The notes under the pieces were generated by a model. It was not told the origin of the DNA, ran no database searches, and saw only the letters and a list, made by a program, of their open reading frames with translations. Position numbers and translations under genes: made by a program. 43,461 bases of DNA from a virus: positions 1 through 43,461 of the IMG/VR virus record IMGVR_UViG_3300032675_000046; one strand, 5' to 3'. Positions 31,987 to 38,079 of this stretch are shown in pieces. The first letter of the stretch is position 1. Each line of letters opens with the position of its first letter.

Positions 31987-32036
31987 TTGTCTAGTATTAT
32001 TTTCTGCTGATAATAGACCTATCCACTCACGAAAGG
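31987..32036 (+). promoter_or_regulatory. Rightward early promoter with CACGAAAGG leader
   Basis: TTGTCT (31987-31992), 16-base spacer, GATAAT (32009-32014), AGACCT, and CACGAAAGG (32028-32036) upstream of the 32046 gene. Elements and spacing match the leftward copy at 27607-27659. It should drive the acidic protein gene and perhaps the deazaguanine operon. Confidence 0.78.
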
Positions 32037-32045
32037 TAGATAAAA

Positions 32046-32423
32046 ATGAGCTTCGAATTAACAGATGAAACTATTGATGTTCGAGATATTATTGAGCGTT
32101 TTGAAGAATTAGAAACAGAGATTGAAAATGCTGAAGAAGAAAAAGATGATTCCTCAGTTGAAGAATTAAAGGTTTTGACGGAAATTCTTGAGGAATTAAA
32201 GGGTAATGGAGGGGATGAGAAATGGCGTGGAGATTGGTACCCCATTACTTTAATTGCAGATAGATTTTTTACAGAATATTGCCAAGAATTATTAGAAGAT
32301 TGTGGAACAATTCCAAGAGATTTACCCTCTTTTATCAAAATTGACTGGAAAGGTACTGCCAGCAACATGCAAGATGATTATTCAAGTATTGAAATAAATG
32401 ATGAAGATTTTTGGTATCGCTAA
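32046..32423 (+). CDS. Acidic early protein, possible DNA-mimic antirestriction protein
   Basis: This 125-residue protein is strongly acidic, especially in residues 1-60 (ELTDETIDVRDIIERFEELE, ENAEEEKDDSS). The C-terminal half contains YPITLIADRFFTEYCQELLEDCG and IKIDWKGTASNMQDDYSSIE, a pattern I recall from phage proteins sometimes annotated as antirestriction. It is the first gene of the duplicated promoter module, and is followed by a terminator. A DNA-mimic role is inference. Confidence 0.6.
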   Translation: MSFELTDETIDVRDIIERFEELETEIENAEEEKDDSSVEELKVLTEILEELKGNGGDEKWRGDWYPITLIADRFFTEYCQELLEDCGTIPRDLPSFIKIDWKGTASNMQDDYSSIEINDEDFWYR

Positions 32424-32441
32424 ATTTCTATGATATTATTT

Positions 32442-32469
32442 CCCCTGTTTAATACACAGGGGATTTTTT
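32442..32469 (+). terminator. Rho-independent terminator that contains the next ribosome site
   Basis: CCCCTGT pairs with ACAGGGG (7 bp, 7-base loop), followed by A and six T. It ends only 1 base before the ATG at 32471, and the AGGGGA Shine-Dalgarno of that gene lies in the 3' arm of the stem. It should both terminate and hide the ribosome site, limiting downstream expression. Confidence 0.75.
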
Positions 32470-32470
32470 A

Positions 32471-32716
32471 ATGGAAAAGAAGCCAAAAGTTAATGCAGTT
32501 ACAAAAGTTCGAGCCAATTTTGGTTTGTCGAGTCAACCTTTATTACTTAGTCAAATTCAAGACTCAACAGGGCTAAAAGCTACTGAAGTATCAATGGCAC
32601 TTTCTTATTTATTAAAAAGAAGTGAACTTACAAGAGAATTAATTGCCAACCCAGCAGGAAAAGGCAGAGCTTTTATCTGGTCTTATTCATATATTGGAAA
32701 GGCTGTTAATGTCTGA
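32471..32716 (+). CDS. Winged-helix-like DNA-binding protein
   Basis: This 81-residue protein has SQIQDSTGLKATEVSMALSYLLKRSELTREL, a helix-turn-helix with a following wing-like strand (GKGRAFIWSYSYIGK). It lies directly after the terminator and just before the deazaguanine operon, overlapping it by 8 bases. It may be a regulator of the early promoters or of the operon. Confidence 0.65.
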   Translation: MEKKPKVNAVTKVRANFGLSSQPLLLSQIQDSTGLKATEVSMALSYLLKRSELTRELIANPAGKGRAFIWSYSYIGKAVNV

Positions 32717-33458
32717 AATCCATATTGAAATGATTGAAGTTGAATCTTTGATTCCTTATGTAAACAATGCTCGAACTCATAGTGATGAACAAATTGCTAA
32801 AATTGCAGCATCGATTAGAGAATTTGGATTTGCTGACCCTGTTGAGATAGATGAAGCCAATATGTTGCTGGCAGGGCATGGTCGGGTTATGGCGGCTAGA
32901 AAATTAGGTTTAAAAGAAATTCCAGCAGTAAGGCATGAAGGCTTAAGCGAAACGCAAAAAAAGGCTTACATTCTGGCAAACAATAAACTTGCTCTTGATG
33001 CTGGCTGGGATTTAGAGTTATTGGATTTAGAGCTTGAAGAATTAAAAGACCTTGATTTTGATTTAGATTTAACTGGTTTTGATGATGAAGACATTGATTC
33101 ATTGCAAACTGAAATCGAAGAATTGAACGAAGAACCAAAAGAAAAAGAATCGATCCTTGATAAGCTGGACATCTGCATTGATGAGCCACGAACAAAAGTA
33201 GAAAAAGGAGATCGTTATCAACTTGGCAAACACATTTTAATTTGCGCTGATGTTATTGCAGATTGGAGTTCTTGGGTTGATGAACTTAAAGATGAAGGAA
33301 CCTTGTTTATTCCTTATGCTGGTATATACGCTGCTCTTGCCAAGAAAGCAGAACAACATAGATTAGTCATAGTTCAGCCAGATACTTATATTGCATCTTT
33401 AATTGTGGATCGTTACCTTGATGTATATGGAGCAGATTCAGTTCTGAAACAACAATGA
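32709..33458 (+). CDS. ParB/Srx-like protein, DpdB-like candidate
   Basis: This 249-residue protein starts at 32709 (GGAAAGG 6 bases upstream; a possible earlier ATG lies in the previous gene). Residues 1-95 are a ParB/sulfiredoxin-like domain with IPYVNNARTHSDEQ and the nucleotide motif GHGR (56-59). Residues 105-145 are an acidic coiled linker. The C-terminal part (164-249) starts like a DNA methylase (KGDRYQLGKHILICAD) but has no DPPY catalytic motif. It overlaps the DpdA-like gene by 4 bases, as would suit a DpdB-like partner. Confidence 0.7.
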   Translation: MSEIHIEMIEVESLIPYVNNARTHSDEQIAKIAASIREFGFADPVEIDEANMLLAGHGRVMAARKLGLKEIPAVRHEGLSETQKKAYILANNKLALDAGWDLELLDLELEELKDLDFDLDLTGFDDEDIDSLQTEIEELNEEPKEKESILDKLDICIDEPRTKVEKGDRYQLGKHILICADVIADWSSWVDELKDEGTLFIPYAGIYAALAKKAEQHRLVIVQPDTYIASLIVDRYLDVYGADSVLKQQ

Positions 33459-34351
33459 ATCATACAGGTGGGAATTGGGACCCAAACGAAAAGAATGTTT
33501 ATTTCTTAGCTACTTCACCTGCATACTTTAAAGCCAATGAAGTAGAAAAGTTCTACGATCATATTCTTTGCGCTGTGAATGAAATTAAAAACGCTGATGA
33601 TGAGCAATACATTCTTGATTGCGTAAATCAAGGGAAAAAACTATTTATTGACTCAGGGGTTTTTAACTTAACAAACCAGCACGCTAGAAATAATAATATG
33701 ACAATGGATCAAGTGCTGGCAATGGCACCTGATGAGTTAGATGGTTTTGATGCTCTTTTTGATAAGTACACTCGAATTGTTAAAGAGATTGGTGAAAAGG
33801 CTTGGGGATATATTGAAATCGACCAAGGAGGCATGCACAATAAAATCAAAACTAGAGAACGATTACATGGTCTTGGATTCAACCCTATTCCCGTATATCA
33901 TCCTTTAGTTGATGGTTGGGATTACTTTGATTATTTGGCTGAACGATATGATCGTATTTGTCTTGGAAATATTGTTCAAGCTCAAAACGAAACTCGCAAG
34001 CGCATATTAGCAACAATGTGGGAACGTAAGCGTAAGTACCCTAACCTTTGGATTCATTGTTTGGGACTTACCCCTAATGAGCATTGTTTGGCTTTTCCAT
34101 TAAGCTCAGGAGATTCTTCTTCTTGGGTATCAACTGTTCGTTGGATGAGCATGTCCACAAGAGCTTGTTTAAAGGCTTGGGATGCAGTAGATGAAAAAGT
34201 ATTCCGTTATGACTTAAACAACCCAGATAAAGGGTATAAGAAAACGGTTCAAATGTCGGCTGCAAATTGTGCTGCTGATCTTATTAATTGGAGACAATAC
34301 ATCTCTGATGTTGAAAATAACCTTGATTGTGATTACAGGATGCCATTATGA
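33455..34351 (+). CDS. dpdA: DpdA-like DNA-guanine transglycosylase
   Basis: This 298-residue protein belongs to the TGT-like TIM-barrel group by pattern: FIDSGVFN (D66), GYIEIDQGG (E121, D123), FNPIPVYHPLVDG, CLGNIV (169-174), WIHCLGLTPNEH (199-210) and DSSSW (220-224). Phage DpdA proteins exchange guanine in DNA for a 7-deazaguanine base. Position in one overlapping operon with FolE, QueD and QueE makes a DNA rather than tRNA target likely. It shares 4 bases with each neighbour. Confidence 0.75.
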   Translation: MNHTGGNWDPNEKNVYFLATSPAYFKANEVEKFYDHILCAVNEIKNADDEQYILDCVNQGKKLFIDSGVFNLTNQHARNNNMTMDQVLAMAPDELDGFDALFDKYTRIVKEIGEKAWGYIEIDQGGMHNKIKTRERLHGLGFNPIPVYHPLVDGWDYFDYLAERYDRICLGNIVQAQNETRKRILATMWERKRKYPNLWIHCLGLTPNEHCLAFPLSSGDSSSWVSTVRWMSMSTRACLKAWDAVDEKVFRYDLNNPDKGYKKTVQMSAANCAADLINWRQYISDVENNLDCDYRMPL

Positions 34352-34710
34352 AACATTCTATTTTTGTAAAGTTTGCAGTGGATGGATTCCATTACTGGCA
34401 TGATGCACCAGAAGGAAGGAAGTACCTTTCTAACAACCATCGTCATCTATTTCATGTAGATATTCGGACTTATGTAGAGCATGATGATAGAGAAATAGAA
34501 TTCCATGATTTACTTGATTTTGCTAAATCTCAATTTCCCGGTGGTCACATGGGGGGAATGTCTTGTGAGATGATGGCTTCCAAGTTGGGTGTTAAACTAG
34601 CAGAACGATTTAAAAGAACATTCCTTGTAGAAGTATCTGAAGATGGGGAATGTGGAGCAAGTATTATTATTGAACACAAAGGCAATGATGAGCATAACAA
34701 CCAAAATTAA
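34348..34710 (+). CDS. Small QueD-like T-fold protein (DpdL candidate)
   Basis: This 120-residue protein has HYWHDAPEGRKYLSNNHRHLFHVDI, EHDDREIEFHDLLDF, GGHMGGMSCEMMASKLG and LVEVSEDGECGASI. The clustered histidines (HRHLFH) and strand-helix order resemble a cut-down QueD/PTPS T-fold. It overlaps the DpdA-like gene by 4 bases. A role in altering carboxy-deazaguanine, such as decarboxylation, is known for some phage enzymes near DpdA; whether this is one of them I cannot confirm. Confidence 0.58.
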   Translation: MKHSIFVKFAVDGFHYWHDAPEGRKYLSNNHRHLFHVDIRTYVEHDDREIEFHDLLDFAKSQFPGGHMGGMSCEMMASKLGVKLAERFKRTFLVEVSEDGECGASIIIEHKGNDEHNNQN

Positions 34711-35347
34711 AGAACGAATTAAGGCTGCTGGTAAGACTTTCTTTGCCAATGATAATATTTCTGACTTCCTTGAGCCAAACGATCTAGAAGCTATCCAAGC
34801 CGAAGTTCAAGTTCAGATGCAGGGAGTATTAGAAAGTTTAATTATTGATACTGAGAACGACCACAATACGCAGGAAACTGCTAAAAGAGTGGCTAAGATG
34901 TTTGTTCAAGAAGTATTTAAAGGTCGCTATGATCCAATGCCTAAAGTTACGGACTTCCCTAATGCTAAACACCTTGATGAAATTTATACAATCGGTCCTA
35001 TCACCGTTAGAAGTGCTTGCTCGCATCATCTTGTTCCTATTACTGGGCGTTGTTGGATTGGCATACTTCCTTCTGATCGAGTTATCGGTATTAGTAAGTT
35101 TGTTCGTCTTACAAATTGGGTTATGGGTCGCCCTCAAATTCAAGAGGAAGCCACAATCCAACTTGCAGACATCATTGAAGAAAAAATAAAGCCTAAAGGT
35201 ATTGCTGTTGTAGTAGAGGCTACTCATCAATGTATGACTTGGCGTGGAGTGCGTGAGCATGATACAAAAATGACTACTTCTGTTATGCGTGGGTTCTTTA
35301 GGGACAACTCAGATGCAAGAGCAGAGTTTTTCAGGTTAATTAAATGA
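34688..35347 (+). CDS. folE: GTP cyclohydrolase I
   Basis: This 219-residue protein starts at 34688 by the AAAGG site 5 bases upstream; in-frame ATGs at 34643 and 34685 are less likely. FolE signatures are complete: CSHHLVPITGR (zinc C111, H114), GISKFVRLTNW and HQCMTWRGVREHD (C182). It makes dihydroneopterin triphosphate from GTP, the first step of 7-deazaguanine synthesis. The start lies 23 bases inside the upstream gene. Confidence 0.9.
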   Translation: MSITTKIKERIKAAGKTFFANDNISDFLEPNDLEAIQAEVQVQMQGVLESLIIDTENDHNTQETAKRVAKMFVQEVFKGRYDPMPKVTDFPNAKHLDEIYTIGPITVRSACSHHLVPITGRCWIGILPSDRVIGISKFVRLTNWVMGRPQIQEEATIQLADIIEEKIKPKGIAVVVEATHQCMTWRGVREHDTKMTTSVMRGFFRDNSDARAEFFRLIK

Positions 35348-35790
35348 CATTTCGCAGCACTAAGACTTATGGGCACGACTTAGGTTTTAGTTGTGCTTTT
35401 CGTCAATGGAAAGCCGAATCTCATTGCCGCTTTGTTCACGGGTACGCCTTGGCGTTTCGATTTGAATTTGAGGCTGATGAACTTGATGTTCGTAACTGGG
35501 TAGTAGATTTTGGGGGACTTAAAGACCTCAAAGCTATGCTTGAAGATACTTTTGATCATAAGCTGGTGGCCGCTTCAGATGATCCCCATATTGAATACTT
35601 CCGACAAGGGCATAAATTAGGCGTTCTAGACCTTGTTGAAGTTGATGCAGGGGGTTGTGAGAAGTTTGCCGAATTGGTCTATGAGTGCGCTGAACAATGG
35701 CTTGCTGACGCTGGTTTTGCTCCTAGATGTAGCTTGGTGTCAGTAGAAGTTAAAGAACATGGTGCTAATTCAGCTATTTATTCAAAATGA
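35344..35790 (+). CDS. queD: 6-carboxytetrahydropterin synthase (QueD)
   Basis: This 148-residue protein has YGHDLGFSCAFRQWKAESHCRFVHGYALAFRF, WVVDFGGLKDLKAMLEDTFDHKLV and SVEVKEHGANSAI, the PTPS/QueD pattern. The catalytic Cys is present (C28), but two of the three zinc His of E. coli QueD are replaced (F19 and Y34, with only H32 kept); H11 or H27 may serve instead. It makes CPH4 from the FolE product. ATGA overlaps on both sides. Confidence 0.85.
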   Translation: MTFRSTKTYGHDLGFSCAFRQWKAESHCRFVHGYALAFRFEFEADELDVRNWVVDFGGLKDLKAMLEDTFDHKLVAASDDPHIEYFRQGHKLGVLDLVEVDAGGCEKFAELVYECAEQWLADAGFAPRCSLVSVEVKEHGANSAIYSK

Positions 35791-36170
35791 ATATAAGATA
35801 TATTTCTTGGGATGAGTTCGATGAAGCTCTTGATAAGTTTCCTATTCCTGTATGCGATAGTTTTTATCCTATCCCTAGAGGGGGAATGGTACTTGCCGTT
35901 GCTCTTTCTCACCGTTTTAATAAACCGATAGTTCACCTGCCAACAAAGATGTCTATTATTGTTGATGACATTGCCGATAGCGGCAAGACATTGCAAAAAG
36001 TTAGACTTAAATATCCATACCCTGCTTATGTATTGGCTCGTAGATATACTTGCAAGCAAAATGCTATTACTACGGCACTCGAAATTTCTAATGATGATTG
36101 GCTAGTATTTCCTTGGGAAAACAAACAAAAGGCAAAAGAAGATTATGAATCATACATATCCCGTAAATGA
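35787..36170 (+). CDS. Phosphoribosyltransferase
   Basis: This 127-residue type I phosphoribosyltransferase has the PRPP loop IIVDDIADSGKT (57-68) and the N-terminal YPIPRGGMVLAVALSHRF. It is short for the family, with a minimal hood. It overlaps QueD by 4 bases and QueE by 26. In a base-exchange operon it could salvage guanine released by DpdA, or make a nucleotide from a deazaguanine base. Confidence 0.78.
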   Translation: MNIRYISWDEFDEALDKFPIPVCDSFYPIPRGGMVLAVALSHRFNKPIVHLPTKMSIIVDDIADSGKTLQKVRLKYPYPAYVLARRYTCKQNAITTALEISNDDWLVFPWENKQKAKEDYESYISRK

Positions 36171-36810
36171 AGTTTTCGAATCAATTCAAGGTGAAGCTAC
36201 ATTTACTGGTACGCCTTCTGTTTTTATAAGACTTCAAGGCTGCCCCGTTGGGTGTCATTGGTGCGATACAAAGCACACTTGGGAAACTAGCGCAAAAGTT
36301 ATTCCAATCGTAAGCATGTTGAAAAAAGTACAAGATGAAGAATCGGCTGCAACTATGTCTGTCGCTGACATTCTAGATATGTTAAAGTCTTTTCATGCTC
36401 AACATATCGTCTTGACAGGGGGAGAACCTTGTCTATACGATTTGATTCCGTTGACTAATGCCTTGATAGATAAGGGCTATTCAGTTCAAATTGAAACAAG
36501 CGGAACTTCTGATATTAAATGCAACCCTCAAACATTTATTACAGTCAGTCCTAAACTTGATATGGCTGGAGGCTTAGAAGTATTGCATGGCAACTACTTA
36601 CTAGCAGATGAAATTAAATACCCAGTAGGTAAGTTAGCTGATGTAGAAAAGCTAAAAGAAAGAGTATTGCCTTACGCTGGAAAAAATCCTAGCGTCTGGC
36701 TTCAACCTTTAAGCCAAAACCAAAAGTCCACAAATATCTGTATAGAGCAAGCAACTTTAAACGGATGGAAAATTTCCATTCAGACTCATAAGTTTTTAGG
36801 AGTTCGGTAG
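36145..36810 (+). CDS. queE: 7-carboxy-7-deazaguanine synthase (radical SAM QueE)
   Basis: This 221-residue protein has the QueE pattern VNEVFESIQGEA, GTPSVFIRLQGCPVGCHWCDT (cluster Cys C33, C37, C40), LTGGEPCLY, QIETSGT and SPKLDM. It turns CPH4 into 7-carboxy-7-deazaguanine. It is the last gene of the operon; no QueC follows. A promoter follows within 35 bases. Confidence 0.9.
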   Translation: MNHTYPVNEVFESIQGEATFTGTPSVFIRLQGCPVGCHWCDTKHTWETSAKVIPIVSMLKKVQDEESAATMSVADILDMLKSFHAQHIVLTGGEPCLYDLIPLTNALIDKGYSVQIETSGTSDIKCNPQTFITVSPKLDMAGGLEVLHGNYLLADEIKYPVGKLADVEKLKERVLPYAGKNPSVWLQPLSQNQKSTNICIEQATLNGWKISIQTHKFLGVR

Positions 36811-36837
36811 TATAATAGTGTTTAACCCCACGAAAGG
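36811..36837 (+). promoter_or_regulatory. Promoter-like TATAAT and CACGAAAGG leader before the packaging block
   Basis: TATAAT (36811-36816) follows the QueE stop immediately, and CACGAAAGG (36829-36837) stands just before the 36845 gene. No convincing -35 lies 16-17 bases upstream, so it may need an activator. The leader is the one used by early genes. Confidence 0.55.
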
Positions 36838-36844
36838 ATAAAGC

Positions 36845-37180
36845 ATGAATGATGACCCAAGCAAAGTAATAGAATTTTTACTTAAAAATGCTGGCATATA
36901 TGCAAAAGCAAAATCAGAACGAATTTACCTTGAAGAATTTAGAAAGTCTAAAAAGTCTTTGTTAATGCAACAAGCTCAAATAAGCGGTGTAGAAACATCG
37001 GCAGCTCAAGAGAGGGATGCTTATGCCAACTTAGAGTACAGAGAGCTTCTAATGGGCTTAAAACAAGCTGTTGAGGTAGAAGAAAAGCTCAAGTGGCAAC
37101 TCATTGCTGCTCAAATGAAAATAGATGTATGGAGAACTAATCAAGCGAACAATCGTTTCATTGATAAAGCTAATACTTAA
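36845..37180 (+). CDS. Hypothetical coiled-coil protein before the Ref-like gene
   Basis: This 111-residue highly helical protein (KAKSERIYLEEFRKSKKSLL, LLMGLKQAVEVEEKLKWQLIAAQMK) is a pattern common beside HNH or terminase genes in phages. It overlaps the next gene by one base (TAATG). The function is unknown. Confidence 0.65.
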   Translation: MNDDPSKVIEFLLKNAGIYAKAKSERIYLEEFRKSKKSLLMQQAQISGVETSAAQERDAYANLEYRELLMGLKQAVEVEEKLKWQLIAAQMKIDVWRTNQANNRFIDKANT

Positions 37181-37452
37181 TGGCAACTAAAAAGGAAAAA
37201 CAACACTATGATAAGCTGGCACGAATGGGCTGCATCTTATGTATCAGACTCGGATATGGCGAAGAAACACCCTCAGAAATACATCACATTAGACGAACTT
37301 CTAAAAGAAGTAATGCCCCTGTTATCCCACTATGCCCCGAACACCATCGAGGAAATTCCGGTATTCACGGACTTGGTCGCAAAGCCTTTGAGAAGCTATA
37401 TGACCTCACCGAATTCGATTTGTTGGATTTCGTCAATGAAAGAATTGCATGA
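37180..37452 (+). CDS. Ref-like HNH nuclease
   Basis: This 90-residue protein has MGCILCIRLGYG, EIHHIRR, PLCPEHHRG and GIHGLGRKAFEKLY, which match the Ref (recombination enhancement) family of RecA-dependent HNH nucleases. Zinc-site cysteines and the catalytic HH pair are kept. Phage copies are often small and lie near packaging or recombination genes. Confidence 0.82.
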   Translation: MATKKEKQHYDKLARMGCILCIRLGYGEETPSEIHHIRRTSKRSNAPVIPLCPEHHRGNSGIHGLGRKAFEKLYDLTEFDLLDFVNERIA

Positions 37453-37523
37453 AGCAGCTTGATCGTTTATCCTCTTGGGAATCGTTCAGTTAATTCCTTT
37501 TTCTGAAGCTGGATAAACGTAAC

Positions 37524-37569
37524 CAGCCCCCAAAAGGGCTGTAATATATTACGAGTTAAGATACAATCA
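37524..37569 (+). promoter_or_regulatory. Terminator-like hairpin, 12-bp palindrome and -10 upstream of terS
   Basis: CAGCCC pairs with GGGCTG (37524-37541), followed directly by the perfect palindrome GTAATATATTAC (37541-37552), and then TACAAT near 37561. The AAAGGAATC ribosome site of terS follows. The whole gap (37453-37599, 147 bases) holds no gene. The palindrome may be an operator, or part of a packaging site. Confidence 0.5.
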
Positions 37570-37599
37570 TCGTGAACAAAAAAAGGAATCTTATTCACA

Positions 37600-38079
37600 A
37601 TGGCAACTCCAGCTATACCAAACGACACTAAAGAGTTAATCCTTGCCGACTTCAAGACAGGGGACTTTACTCAAAGACATCTTTCTCAGAAATACAAATT
37701 AAGCCTAGGTGCAATTAATAAACTGACTAAGGGATTGGAAAAATCCACAGAACACATTGTGAACAAAATTGTTGAGGCAAAACAAGAACTTAGCCAATTA
37801 GATGAACACACCGTGAACGCTGTGAACGCAGTAGTCGATACTAAAGTCAAGTGGTTAGAGTATCTAAACAGGGCAACAATTAAAAATGTCCAAGAAAGCA
37901 TGACTGCAAAGTGCTTTGACCAGCAGGACTTCAAACATAGAGCCGATACCATTAGCAAGGCAAAAGATGTATTAATTGGAAAAAATGCTGATGTAGCGGT
38001 TCAAGTGAACACTCAGGTCAACAATAGTCTTTCAACAGAAGAATACAAAGATATAGCAACTCGCCTGCTGAACAGATGA
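37600..38079 (+). CDS. terS: Terminase small subunit
   Basis: This 159-residue protein has an N-terminal helix-turn-helix (DFKTGDFTQRHLSQKYKLSLGAINKLT), a central oligomerisation helix and a short tail (TEEYKDIATRLLNR) that would contact TerL. It recognises the packaging site. The next gene is TerL, starting in an ATGA overlap. Confidence 0.8.
   Translation: MATPAIPNDTKELILADFKTGDFTQRHLSQKYKLSLGAINKLTKGLEKSTEHIVNKIVEAKQELSQLDEHTVNAVNAVVDTKVKWLEYLNRATIKNVQESMTAKCFDQQDFKHRADTISKAKDVLIGKNADVAVQVNTQVNNSLSTEEYKDIATRLLNR

Noticed and set aside
34838-35260. Minus-strand 140-residue ORF opposite folE
   Set aside because: The plus frame has complete FolE motifs; the minus frame is low in any recognisable pattern.
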